Shown one piece after another: positions 1-5,796 of a DNA stretch of 6,798 bases (positions are counted from its first letter, which is position 1; the number at the start of each line of letters is the position of its first letter). This DNA is from Oscillospiraceae bacterium (GTDB taxonomy: Bacteria > Bacillota > Clostridia > Oscillospirales > Oscillospiraceae), in the NCBI GenBank assembly GCA_017409645.1, contig JAFQSI010000091.1, positions 1 through 6,798 on the forward strand, read 5' to 3'. The notes beneath the pieces were generated by a model that was given only the letters and a program-made list of their open reading frames with translations, was not told the origin of the DNA and searched no databases. Position numbers and translations under genes: made by a program.

Positions 1-1
1 C

Positions 2-1768
2 CTGCAGGTCTGGCTGGCGGTGTTCGCCAACATCTGGCTGCTGGGCATGGTTGCCATGGCCCTCTGGGCGGCCCTCAGCTGGCTCCGGGTCCGGCGGCAG
101 GTCCGGGAATCCGTCCCGGAGGACGGCGTGTACCTCTGCGATCGGATCAGCTCGCCCTTTCTTTTCGGACTCATCCGGCCGAAGATCTATCTGCCCTCCT
201 GTCTGGAGGGAGACGCAAGGAGCCATGTCATCGCCCACGAAAAGGCCCACCTGGCCCGGCGGGACCACTGGTGGAAGCCACTGGGCTTTTCCCTTCTGAC
301 AGTCAACTGGTTCAATCCCGTCATGTGGCTGGCCTACATCCTGCTGTGCCGGGACATCGAGCTGGCCTGCGATGAGCGGGTGGTCCGCAGGCTCCCTGCG
401 GAGGAGAAAAAAGCCTACTCCTCCGCCCTGCTCCAGTGCAGTCTCCCCCGCCGGGCCATCGCCGCCTGTCCCCTGGCCTTCGGCGAGGTGGGCGTGAAGC
501 AGCGGGTCAGGTCCATTCTGAATTACAGGAAGCCCACGTTCTGGGTGATCGTCACGGCGGCGGTGCTGATTGGGATCCTGGCAGTCTGTCTTCTGACAGA
601 CCCCGTTGCTGAAACCCCAGATCCAGAGGAAACCACGCACACAGAACCACATCAGGACCCCGAAGCTGACGAGCCGAATCTGGGCATCTCCCTTCGGCTG
701 GAACAAATCACGCCCGAGAGCGCGACCCTGGTCTGCACCCAGGACGGAACTCCCTGGCATGAGATCATCACCGGCGCGCCCTGGTCCCTCCAGGCCCTAC
801 GGGACGGCGTTTGGGTAGACCTGATGCCGGAAGACTCATTCTGGACTGCGGAAGCCTACCCCATCCCCATCGGGGAGAGCCGGAGCTTCCAGCTGGATTG
901 GAGCCGGGATGTCGGCACTCTGGAGCCGGGCTTCTACAGGATCGCAAAAACTTTCTCCGGCTACGCACAGGTTACCCTGCACCAGTCTGAGTCGGAATCC
1001 GTCACCCGGACCTGCTATGCCGTCTTTGAGATCAACCCCCTTGGAATCCATCTCGACGTGGCGGATGTCACTCCCGGCGGCGCCACGCTGGTCTGCACCC
1101 AGGACGGCACCCCCTGGCGAGAAATCACCACCGGCTCTGAATGGACACTTGAACAGCTCACGGACGGGGGCTGGGTCAGTGTGCTGCCCGAGGATACCAC
1201 CTGGACCGCCATCAGCATTGGCGTCAATCAGAACGGCACCACCAGCTGGAACCTGAGCTGGGAGCAGATCGTGGGTGAGCTGGGACCGGGGCAGTACCGG
1301 GTCGGCAAGTCCTTTCTAGGCTTCGGGGAATTTACCGTTGACGGCACCTGTGCCCTGGGTGAGGGCGTCCGGCAGACCTGCTGCGCGGAGTTTTCCATCG
1401 CCGGCCTGGGCATCGCGCTCAGCGCCGAGGATGTGACCCGAGACGGCCTGACCCTGGTCTGCACCCAGGACGGCACGCCCTGGAGCCAGATCCTGACCGG
1501 TTCGCCCTGGCATTTGGAGCAGCGGACCGCTGACGGCTGGGTCAGCGTGATGCCTGAGTACACAGCCTGGACCTCCGTCGCCTATCACGTGCCCCAGGGG
1601 CAGACCACCCGCTGGAGCATCAACTGGAGCCTGATCTGCGGAAGTCTGGAGCCCGGCACCTACCGCATCAGCAAGAGCTTCTCCGCCACGCCCGTCCAGC
1701 CCCCCTGGGGCGGTGTTCCCGGTGAACGCACGGAGGAGACGGTCTGGACGGAATTCATCATCGAATAA
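2..1768 (+). CDS. BlaR1/MecR1-like M56 membrane metalloprotease with three C-terminal Ig-like repeats (5' partial)
   Basis: Membrane zinc protease of the BlaR1/MecR1 (M56) type. In characterised members a signal sensed outside the cell activates a cytoplasmic protease domain, leading to loss of a BlaI-type repressor. The reading frame is open to the left edge, so the true start and first membrane segments lie outside; a GTG at position 20 is only an internal in-frame codon. Visible in order: a hydrophobic segment (about 8-85), the zinc motif HEKAH (236-250), a hydrophobic stretch after NWFNP, the downstream DIELACDE motif (Glu codon 359-361), and a last transmembrane segment (539-601). After it comes an acidic Pro/Glu/Thr linker and then three ~120-residue repeats (680-1039, 1040-1405, 1406-1765). 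The repeats end in a G-x-YRI-x-K-x-F pattern resembling bacterial Ig-like domains such as Big_14 (from memory). No penicillin-binding domain motif is present. No BlaI-type repressor gene is inside the window; it would be expected upstream. Confidence 0.88.
   Translation: MQVWLAVFANIWLLGMVAMALWAALSWLRVRRQVRESVPEDGVYLCDRISSPFLFGLIRPKIYLPSCLEGDARSHVIAHEKAHLARRDHWWKPLGFSLLTVNWFNPVMWLAYILLCRDIELACDERVVRRLPAEEKKAYSSALLQCSLPRRAIAACPLAFGEVGVKQRVRSILNYRKPTFWVIVTAAVLIGILAVCLLTDPVAETPDPEETTHTEPHQDPEADEPNLGISLRLEQITPESATLVCTQDGTPWHEIITGAPWSLQALRDGVWVDLMPEDSFWTAEAYPIPIGESRSFQLDWSRDVGTLEPGFYRIAKTFSGYAQVTLHQSESESVTRTCYAVFEINPLGIHLDVADVTPGGATLVCTQDGTPWREITTGSEWTLEQLTDGGWVSVLPEDTTWTAISIGVNQNGTTSWNLSWEQIVGELGPGQYRVGKSFLGFGEFTVDGTCALGEGVRQTCCAEFSIAGLGIALSAEDVTRDGLTLVCTQDGTPWSQILTGSPWHLEQRTADGWVSVMPEYTAWTSVAYHVPQGQTTRWSINWSLICGSLEPGTYRISKSFSATPVQPPWGGVPGERTEETVWTEFIIE
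680..1765 (+). repeat. Three tandem ~120-aa Ig-like repeats inside the M56 protease gene
   Basis: Three direct repeats of 360, 366 and 360 bp fill the C-terminal half of the protease gene. Each opens with LGI-x-L and carries the block LVCTQDGTPW, then a tryptophan-rich stretch (W-x-LE/Q... GxWV-x-x-(M/L)PE-x-x-xWT), an NWS/DWS/SWE motif, and (L)(E/G)PG-x-YR(I/V)-x-K-(S/T)F. The core codons at 728-757, 1088-1117 and 1454-1483 share their first 20 bases exactly, while the rest of each unit has diverged. Copies 1 and 2 end in a TCYAVFEI/TCCAEFSI strand with cysteine; copy 3 has VWTEFII instead. The units would lie outside the cell and are the probable sensor or ligand-binding region; the ligand is unknown. 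Confidence 0.85.
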
Positions 1769-1773
1769 CAAAA

Positions 1774-1810
1774 GCGGGCGCGTTGCAACATGGGTTTTGC
1801 ATCGCGCCCG
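1774..1810. terminator. Imperfect long hairpin after the M56 gene
   Basis: Perfect 8-bp arms CGGGCGCG (1775-1782) and CGCGCCCG (1803-1810) continue, after one T-T mismatch, into a 5-bp inner stem around an 8-base loop. It starts 6 bases past the M56 stop. On the plus strand it is followed by AAACGG, so it lacks a U-tract there; on the minus strand it is followed by CTTTTGTT. It may therefore stop transcription coming from the phosphatase side better than from the M56 side. It also directly abuts the inverted-repeat element and could be part of it. Confidence 0.5.
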
Positions 1811-1819
1811 AAACGGTAT

Positions 1820-1946
1820 GTCATCCTGAGCGACCGCAGAAAATCGCAGATTTTCGTAGGGAGTCGAAGGATCTTCGCACTGATCCGATTGCATATGTCC
1901 CGCCTGTGTGAAGATCCTTCGACTCGCTTCGCTCGCTCAGGACGAC
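1820..1946. repeat. Interspersed palindromic repeat element (~127 bp, MITE/REP-like)
   Basis: Outer arms GTCATCCTGAGCGA (1820-1833) and TCGCTCAGGACGAC (1933-1946) pair at 13 of 14 positions. Inner arms 1861-1880 and 1906-1925, centred on GTCGAAGGATCTTC, pair at 19 of 20. The left arm holds a further small palindrome (GAAAATC / GATTTTC, about 1838-1855), and the right arm has a GACTCGCTTCGCTCGCTC tract. Elements with these end sequences recur many times in the intergenic DNA of many gut Clostridia (known to me from memory, not checked here). No open reading frame worth calling is inside. Placement between two convergent gene ends is typical for such non-autonomous repeats. Confidence 0.75.
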
Positions 1947-1953
1947 AGATTTG

Positions 1954-1990
1954 GGCCCTGCTGCAAAGCATAACACCTTGCAGCAGGGCC
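1954..1990 (-). terminator. Strong hairpin behind the PHP phosphatase gene
   Basis: A perfect 13-bp stem GGCCCTGCTGCAA (1954-1966) / TTGCAGCAGGGCC (1978-1990) with an 11-base loop begins 4 bases after the phosphatase stop codon. Position and strength suggest a transcript end or 3' stabiliser. Neither strand has a clean U-tract after the stem, so intrinsic termination is not certain. Confidence 0.5.
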
Positions 1991-1994
1991 GTGA

Positions 1995-2762
1995 TTATCG
2001 ATGAATGGAGCGCAGATCGGCCTTTTCCAGAACCGTCAGACCGAATTCCTTTGCAAGGGCCAGGCCCTCCTTTTCTGCCTTGGGGTCGTTGAGTCCCTGG
2101 GGAGAATGGGCGTCGCAGCCCAGGATCACGTCGCAGTCCGCCTCGGCGGCCACCTCCCAGAAGGAGCGGTTGGGATAGTGTCTGCCCTCCCGGATGCCCA
2201 GCAGGTTGATCTCCAGGGGGATGCCGCAGCTTTTCGCTTCGGCACACACGGGCCGCAGGGCATCCATGTAGAATTTCCGGTCGCCGTTGTAGTGGATCAG
2301 ATCCGGGTGCGCGAAGTAGGTGAACAGCCCCGTGTTCATGGCCTCCATGCTCTGGCGGCAATACTGCCGGACCGTCTCCCGGTCGTCAGTGACCAGACCG
2401 CTGTAGGGGGCGTCGTACTCATTGCCGATGAAATGCTGGCCCAGGATCAGATAGTCAATGGGAAAATCCCGGAGAAACTCGATGAGCCTGGGAAAATGCT
2501 TGGGGTAATACTCCGTCTCCAGGCCGATGGGCATTTCGATGGGATACTTGCTGCGCAGCTCCTGGATGGTCTGGATGTAGCCGGGCAGCTGGGCGGGCCG
2601 CATCCGGAAGTGGGAATAGTAGCCGTCCGGGAAAATGTAGGGCGTATGGTCCGCCCAGCCCAGGATCTGAAGCCCCGCCTTCAGGGCCTCCTGCACATAT
2701 TCCTCCTCCCGTCCCACGGCATGGTTGCAGCGGTGGGTGTGGGTATGGTAATTGGCGATCAT
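1995..2762 (-). CDS. PHP-domain histidinol-phosphatase (HisJ/HisK family)
   Basis: 255-aa cytoplasmic metal-dependent phosphatase of the PHP superfamily, predicted to remove phosphate from L-histidinol phosphate in histidine synthesis. Motifs seen: HTHTHRCNHA (H6, H8, H10, H14), GWADH (D38, H39), GLETEYY (E82/E84), LGQHF (H110), AHPDL (H152) and GCDAHSP (D217, H219). These are the usual PHP metal-binding blocks in the usual order, and the length is normal for the family. An in-frame GTG 30 bases upstream is possible, but AAGGAG lies 8 bases before the ATG at 2762 and the -10 box overlaps that GTG region, so the ATG is chosen. The gene stands alone with its own promoter; no other his genes are nearby, so another phosphoester substrate cannot be ruled out. 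Confidence 0.9.
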   Translation of the reverse strand: MIANYHTHTHRCNHAVGREEEYVQEALKAGLQILGWADHTPYIFPDGYYSHFRMRPAQLPGYIQTIQELRSKYPIEMPIGLETEYYPKHFPRLIEFLRDFPIDYLILGQHFIGNEYDAPYSGLVTDDRETVRQYCRQSMEAMNTGLFTYFAHPDLIHYNGDRKFYMDALRPVCAEAKSCGIPLEINLLGIREGRHYPNRSFWEVAAEADCDVILGCDAHSPQGLNDPKAEKEGLALAKEFGLTVLEKADLRSIHR

Positions 2763-2770
2763 ACAATCAA

Positions 2771-2776
2771 CTCCTT
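2771..2776 (-). promoter_or_regulatory. RBS deciding the start of the PHP phosphatase
   Basis: AAGGAG, 8 bases before the ATG at 2762. It rules in favour of that ATG over the upstream in-frame GTG at 2792. Confidence 0.8.
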
Positions 2777-2782
2777 TTCCAT

Positions 2783-2811
2783 ATGGTATCACGAAAGGCC
2801 GCTTTCGTCAA
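2783..2811 (-). promoter_or_regulatory. Promoter of the PHP phosphatase gene, with palindrome in the spacer
   Basis: On the minus strand: -35 TTGACG (2806-2811), 17-base spacer, -10 TACCAT (2783-2788), a good match to the housekeeping sigma consensus. The predicted start of transcription falls just ahead of the RBS, giving a short leader. The spacer and the inner edge of the -35 hold a 7-bp inverted repeat ACGAAAG / CTTTCGT (2791-2797 and 2802-2808) with a 4-base loop, a possible operator. Confidence 0.6.
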
Positions 2812-2877
2812 CAAATCCGGACTGTGAACGAACCTTGTCGAAACCGTAACATCTTTGGAAACCTTCCGTGAAATCTA

Positions 2878-2906
2878 TTTACGCTCCTTTTCGGTTTCGG
2901 TATAAT
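2878..2906 (+). promoter_or_regulatory. Promoter of the PF06541 membrane protein gene
   Basis: -35 TTTACG (2878-2883), 17-base spacer and a perfect -10 TATAAT (2901-2906). Transcription would begin near 2913, downstream of the in-frame ATG at 2868, which supports translation starting at 2934. Confidence 0.7.
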
Positions 2907-2920
2907 GCTATCGAATCAAG

Positions 2921-2927
2921 AAAGGAG
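2921..2927 (+). promoter_or_regulatory. RBS deciding the start of the PF06541 gene
   Basis: AAAGGAG, 6 bases before the ATG at 2934. Confidence 0.8.
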
Positions 2928-2933
2928 TCTCTT

Positions 2934-4196
2934 ATGCCAATCCATTATTCCATCTTGGACCTGGTCTGGTATGTGATGGTGTATTCCATCATAGGCTGGA
3001 CAATAGAGGTCTGTGTCTATGCGGTGACTACACACCGCTTCGTCAACCGGGGGTTGCTGAATCTGCCCTTTTCCATTCCGTACGGCCTTGTGTCGGCGGT
3101 GCTGATGGTGGTGCTGCCAACACTTCCTGGACTGCCGGTACAATTTCTCATGACCCTGGCGATCAGCTGCCTGATCCGGGTACTGTGTGACCATTTCGTT
3201 CGACGCGTAAGCGGCGCAGAGCGGAAGGACAGCTCCCTGCGCTCCCTGCGGCTCTTGGCTGCCCTGGCTATGACGAGCTTGCTGCTGCTCCAGTATCTGC
3301 TGATCCACCCTTTCCTGCTGACTCTGTTTGCAATCGTACCCGGATGGCTTCGTTCCGTGGGTGCCTGGTTATTTCTTGCACTGGTCACCGCCGACTTTTT
3401 CTGTGTCCGGCACACCCTCCGGACCCATCGTCTATCCCCCACCCTGGTCCTGCATTTGTCCGGGACCCAGCGGATCGCCGACCGGATGACGGACGCCATC
3501 TGGGGCCGCCTGCAAAGGGCCTACCCCGGCATCCGGGAGACAGGCGAACAGGATCACACCTTCGCCAGAGGGCTCTGCTTCGACAAGCTCTTCTGGGTGT
3601 TCCTGATGTCCTCCGTCCTGGGAGCGGGGATCGAAATGGTCTTCTGCCGGGTCACCGGCGGCGTCTGGATGAACCGGTCCAGCCTCCTGTACGGACCGTT
3701 CAGCGTGGTCTGGGGACTGGGGGCCGTGGTGCTGACGGTGGCACTGCAGCGGCTGAGCGACAAGCCTGACCGGCACATCTTCCTGGCCGGATGCCTGCTG
3801 GGCGGCGTATACGAGTATCTGTGTAGCGTCTTCACGGAGGTGGTATTCGGCACTGTGTTCTGGGATTACAGCCACATGCCCCTGAACCTGGGCGGTCGGA
3901 TCAACCTGCTGTACTGCATCTTCTGGGGACTGCTGGCGGTGCTTTGGCTGCGGGTGCTGTATCCGCCCATGGAGCGGCAGATCGAGAAGCTGCCGCCGCT
4001 GGCGGGCAAGGTCATCACCTGGCTGATGATCACGCTGATGGTCTGCAACGCCGCCCTGACCAGCGCGGCCATGCTGCGCTACACAGACCGGCAGGCCGGG
4101 CCGGTCCGTACCGGCATCGTGGAAACCTTTCTCGATGAGCGGTATCCGGACAGCTATATGGAGCGCCGCTGGCCCAACATGATCGTCACAAACTAA
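2934..4196 (+). CDS. PF06541-type membrane protein ('putative ABC transporter permease'), internally duplicated
   Basis: 420-aa integral membrane protein of unknown function. Databases label the family 'putative ABC transporter permease', but no ATPase or other transporter part is nearby and the role is not established. It reads as two related halves. The N-terminal half (about 8-110) has VYSIIGWTIEVCVY ... FVNRGLLNLPFSIPYG; the C-terminal half (about 215-350) has MSSVLGAGIEMVF ... VWMNRSSLLYGPFSVVWG. Only the C-terminal half keeps the later family signature: YEYL (293-296), a WDYS/PLNLGGRINL stretch (GGRINL 320-325) and CIFWG. Between the halves lie further hydrophobic segments and a soluble stretch. 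The start at 2934 is fixed by the RBS and by the promoter; a longer in-frame ATG at 2868 lies inside or before the promoter. Single-gene transcript, ended by the hairpin at 4202-4228. Confidence 0.8.
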   Translation: MPIHYSILDLVWYVMVYSIIGWTIEVCVYAVTTHRFVNRGLLNLPFSIPYGLVSAVLMVVLPTLPGLPVQFLMTLAISCLIRVLCDHFVRRVSGAERKDSSLRSLRLLAALAMTSLLLLQYLLIHPFLLTLFAIVPGWLRSVGAWLFLALVTADFFCVRHTLRTHRLSPTLVLHLSGTQRIADRMTDAIWGRLQRAYPGIRETGEQDHTFARGLCFDKLFWVFLMSSVLGAGIEMVFCRVTGGVWMNRSSLLYGPFSVVWGLGAVVLTVALQRLSDKPDRHIFLAGCLLGGVYEYLCSVFTEVVFGTVFWDYSHMPLNLGGRINLLYCIFWGLLAVLWLRVLYPPMERQIEKLPPLAGKVITWLMITLMVCNAALTSAAMLRYTDRQAGPVRTGIVETFLDERYPDSYMERRWPNMIVTN

Positions 4197-4201
4197 AAAA
4201 G

Positions 4202-4228
4202 AAGGCCGACCCACGCCGGGTCGGCCTT
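4202..4228. terminator. Bidirectional intrinsic terminator between convergent genes
   Basis: Perfect 11-bp stem AAGGCCGACCC (4202-4212) / GGGTCGGCCTT (4218-4228) with a 5-base loop. On the minus strand it is followed by CTTTTTTAG, making a strong terminator for the barnase/barstar operon, whose last stop is 4 bases before it. On the plus strand it is followed by the weaker GCTTCATTTC and serves the membrane-protein gene ending at 4196. Confidence 0.9.
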
Positions 4229-4231
4229 GCT

Positions 4232-4498
4232 TCATTTCAGGGTGACGGTCAGATTGGGATTGTTCTCCGCGGCCTCCCGGAGGGTGTCCAGGAGGGCTTC
4301 ACCGTAGCGGCCCAGCTGCTCCGTCACAGCGGCGGGGTCCGTCAGGACGATCTCCTTCTGTTCGCCGATCTCCGTAAGCAGATCATACAGCGCGTCCAGG
4401 TTCCGTCCGTACCACACGGGCAGGTCCAGACGTTCGGCCAGATGGCTGTGGGCCGCAGGCCGGTCGGTCATGGCCTTTCCTTCCAGGATGATGGCCAT
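4232..4498 (-). CDS. Barstar-family ribonuclease inhibitor (immunity protein)
   Basis: 88-aa cytoplasmic protein of the barstar family (PF01337). Barstar binds barnase tightly and plugs its active site, protecting the producing cell. The core WYGRNLDALYDLLT (29-42) aligns without gaps to the barstar helix-2 segment YYGENLDALWDCLT. D35 and D39, which contact the barnase active site, are kept; barstar Y29 and W38 are replaced by W29 and Y38. The end, REAAENNPNLTVTLK, matches the last helix and strand. The length equals that of Bacillus barstar (89-90 aa). Start choice: ATG 4504 overlaps the barnase stop as ATGA but lies only one base from the GGAGG; ATG 4498 has 7-base spacing and is preferred. 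It is the second gene of the barnase operon and immediately follows its partner, so co-expression and probably translational coupling are expected. Confidence 0.92.
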   Translation of the reverse strand: MAIILEGKAMTDRPAAHSHLAERLDLPVWYGRNLDALYDLLTEIGEQKEIVLTDPAAVTEQLGRYGEALLDTLREAAENNPNLTVTLK

Positions 4499-4500
4499 GG

Positions 4501-5076
4501 TCATTCCTCCCCGTAGAGCAGGATAAAGCTCTCGTAGTGGTCCTCGGTGTAGTAGATCAGGCCGTCATTGGAGAAGACGATGCGCTTTGCGCCCCGGCTG
4601 CTGGCGCCGTCGGTGTCGATGTCGCACTCGTAATACTGCCGTCCGTCAGCCTTGGGCAGGATGCCCTCCCGGTTGCCGAACTTGTCTCCGCCGATGGCTG
4701 CGCCCTCCAGATACCGCTGGACGCTGCCGCCCTCCCAGCCCAGATCCCGGGCCTCATTCTTCGTGATGAAGTTGCTGGGCAGCTCGCCGTAGGTGACCAG
4801 ATACAGCGCCACATCCTCGGCAGAGTAGTACCAACCGTCGGGGTCCAGGAGCGCTTCCGTCTCCTGGGGCTCCGTCTCGATGGGTTCTGTTTCAACAGGG
4901 TCAGTTTCCAGGGGCAGTGTTTCCTCCGGCTCCGTCGCTTCAGGCAGCTCCTGAGCAGGTGCGGTCGTCTCAGCCCAGCTTTCGGAGGGGTTCGTCTCCT
5001 CCAGCGGTGCGGCGCCGCAGGCGAACAGGCCCAGCGTCAGCACAAGAGCCAGCAGCAATGCAAGGATTTTTTTCAT
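4501..5076 (-). CDS. Lipoprotein barnase-family ribonuclease (secreted RNase)
   Basis: 191-aa RNase of the barnase/T1 microbial ribonuclease family, which cuts single-stranded RNA mainly after guanosine. Layout: signal peptide 1-19 with lipobox LFAC and lipidation Cys20; an acidic Pro/Glu/Thr linker about 21-77 with a repeating ETDP-VETEP-IETEP-QETE pattern; barnase domain about 78-191. Aligned to barnase, the catalytic set is complete: K106 (barnase K27, in ITKNEA), D131 (D54, IGGDKF), E150 (E73, general base), R161 (R83), R165 (R87) and H180 (H102, general acid, in EDHYESF). One extra residue lies in the loop between E150 and R161. The start at 5076 follows an AAAGGGAGG RBS and gives a clean signal peptide; an upstream in-frame ATG (5118) lies inside the promoter and is rejected. 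Known barnases are secreted free; this one should be anchored to the outer face of the membrane. Confidence 0.93.
   Translation of the reverse strand: MKKILALLLALVLTLGLFACGAAPLEETNPSESWAETTAPAQELPEATEPEETLPLETDPVETEPIETEPQETEALLDPDGWYYSAEDVALYLVTYGELPSNFITKNEARDLGWEGGSVQRYLEGAAIGGDKFGNREGILPKADGRQYYECDIDTDGASSRGAKRIVFSNDGLIYYTEDHYESFILLYGEE
4506..4510 (-). promoter_or_regulatory. RBS of barstar, inside the end of the barnase gene
   Basis: GGAGG within the last barnase codons, 7 bases before ATG 4498 and 1 base before ATG 4504; this spacing decides for the inner start. Confidence 0.75.
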
Positions 5077-5106
5077 ATGTTTTCCTCCCTTTCTTCGGAT
5101 GATCCC

Positions 5107-5135
5107 ATTGTACTCCACCGAATAGAGAAATGCAA
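5107..5135 (-). promoter_or_regulatory. Promoter of the barnase-barstar operon
   Basis: On the minus strand: -35 TTGCAT (5130-5135), 17-base spacer, -10 TACAAT (5107-5112), close to the housekeeping consensus. It begins only 5 bases after the endolysin stop codon, and the predicted leader is about 25 bases with a strong RBS. No hairpin terminator is seen between the endolysin stop and this promoter, so transcription of the lysis genes may also run into the pair. Confidence 0.7.
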
Positions 5136-5139
5136 GCCT

Positions 5140-5796
5140 TTACAGCATTCCCCGGCGGTCCAGGATCACCAGCGTCCGCAGAAGCTCCTCCGACAGACCC
5201 AGATCGTCATCGCTGATCCCCTTCAGACTCCCGTCGGCGGTGAGCTTTTCGACGGTCGGCCGGGCGAAGGCCGGGATCTCCTCCAATTTATGATAGTGCC
5301 TGGTCCCCTCCTCAAATTTCGGGCAGACAAAGCCCCGGATCCTCCCGTCGTTGACCGGGAGCTTCCGCAGCTTCACGGCGTTGCTGTAATTTCCCTCCAC
5401 CACCAATAGCTCCCCGTTTTCCGCACCGATGACCACGCCCACATGGTCCGGCGCGCCGGTGTCATCTTCGGAGCCCCTGGCGTCCCAGTTGTACAGCACC
5501 AGCTCCCCGATTTTAGGGACATAGTCGTCGCGCTCCTGCCAGATCCCCATATCCATCGCCTGTTCCACGATCCGGACGCAGCTGCACTCCAGAGGCAAAA
5601 GATGCGCCACACCGGCCATCACCGCCGCAGCACTGACGAAGGCTGCGCACCAGGCGTCCGACTCCTTCACCGCATACCCCCTGGGCAGGGGGCGGATGGA
5701 ATTGTAAACCTCCAGGATCCTCCGATGCTCCGCGGTCCCCTCCCGGGTGCCCAGCCACCGGGCGGCAGTCAGGGCGTATTCAAGTCTCTTCTGCAT
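5140..5796 (-). CDS. Phage endolysin with CHAP-type cysteine peptidase/amidase domain
   Basis: 218-aa cell-wall lytic enzyme. The N-terminal about 150 residues match a CHAP/NlpC-P60-like cysteine hydrolase: catalytic Cys50 in DAWCAAFV, His118 in PDHVGVV, and a polar third residue, E134 or N136, in VVEGNYSN. Such domains cut peptidoglycan peptide or amide bonds. The C-terminal about 45 residues (FARPTVEKL ... DLGLSEELLRTLVILDR) form a short helical module seen at the end of many Clostridia phage lysins; a wall-targeting role is an inference. There is no signal peptide, consistent with export through the holin encoded just upstream. The start has a GGAGGAGGG ribosome site and overlaps the holin's 3' end by 17 bases. 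It is the last gene of the lysis module. Confidence 0.87.
   Translation of the reverse strand: MQKRLEYALTAARWLGTREGTAEHRRILEVYNSIRPLPRGYAVKESDAWCAAFVSAAAVMAGVAHLLPLECSCVRIVEQAMDMGIWQERDDYVPKIGELVLYNWDARGSEDDTGAPDHVGVVIGAENGELLVVEGNYSNAVKLRKLPVNDGRIRGFVCPKFEEGTRHYHKLEEIPAFARPTVEKLTADGSLKGISDDDLGLSEELLRTLVILDRRGML

Noticed and set aside
1316..2361. Minus-strand frames covering the M56 repeats, the intergenic element and the phosphatase
   Set aside because: They run through hairpins and a palindromic repeat and are out of frame with, or antisense to, better-supported genes.
2001..2849. Long plus-strand open frame (282 codons) opposite the PHP phosphatase
   Set aside because: It is antisense to a gene with a full set of PHP motifs, has no good RBS, and its translation has no recognisable domain; a GC-rich shadow frame.
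2868..2933. A longer N-terminus for the PF06541 protein starting at 2868
   Set aside because: That ATG lies upstream of the predicted transcription start, and the strong RBS is in front of 2934.
3432..4235. Minus-strand open frame (267 codons) opposite the membrane protein
   Set aside because: It is rich in His, Gln, Pro and Gly as expected of an antisense frame, crosses the shared terminator, and has no domain.
5077..5118. A longer N-terminus for barnase starting at 5118
   Set aside because: It would put 14 charged residues before the signal peptide, has no RBS, and its start lies inside the promoter.
4537..5409. Plus-strand open frame (290 codons) across barnase and endolysin
   Set aside because: It spans two genes and a promoter on the other strand, with a composition typical of antisense frames.
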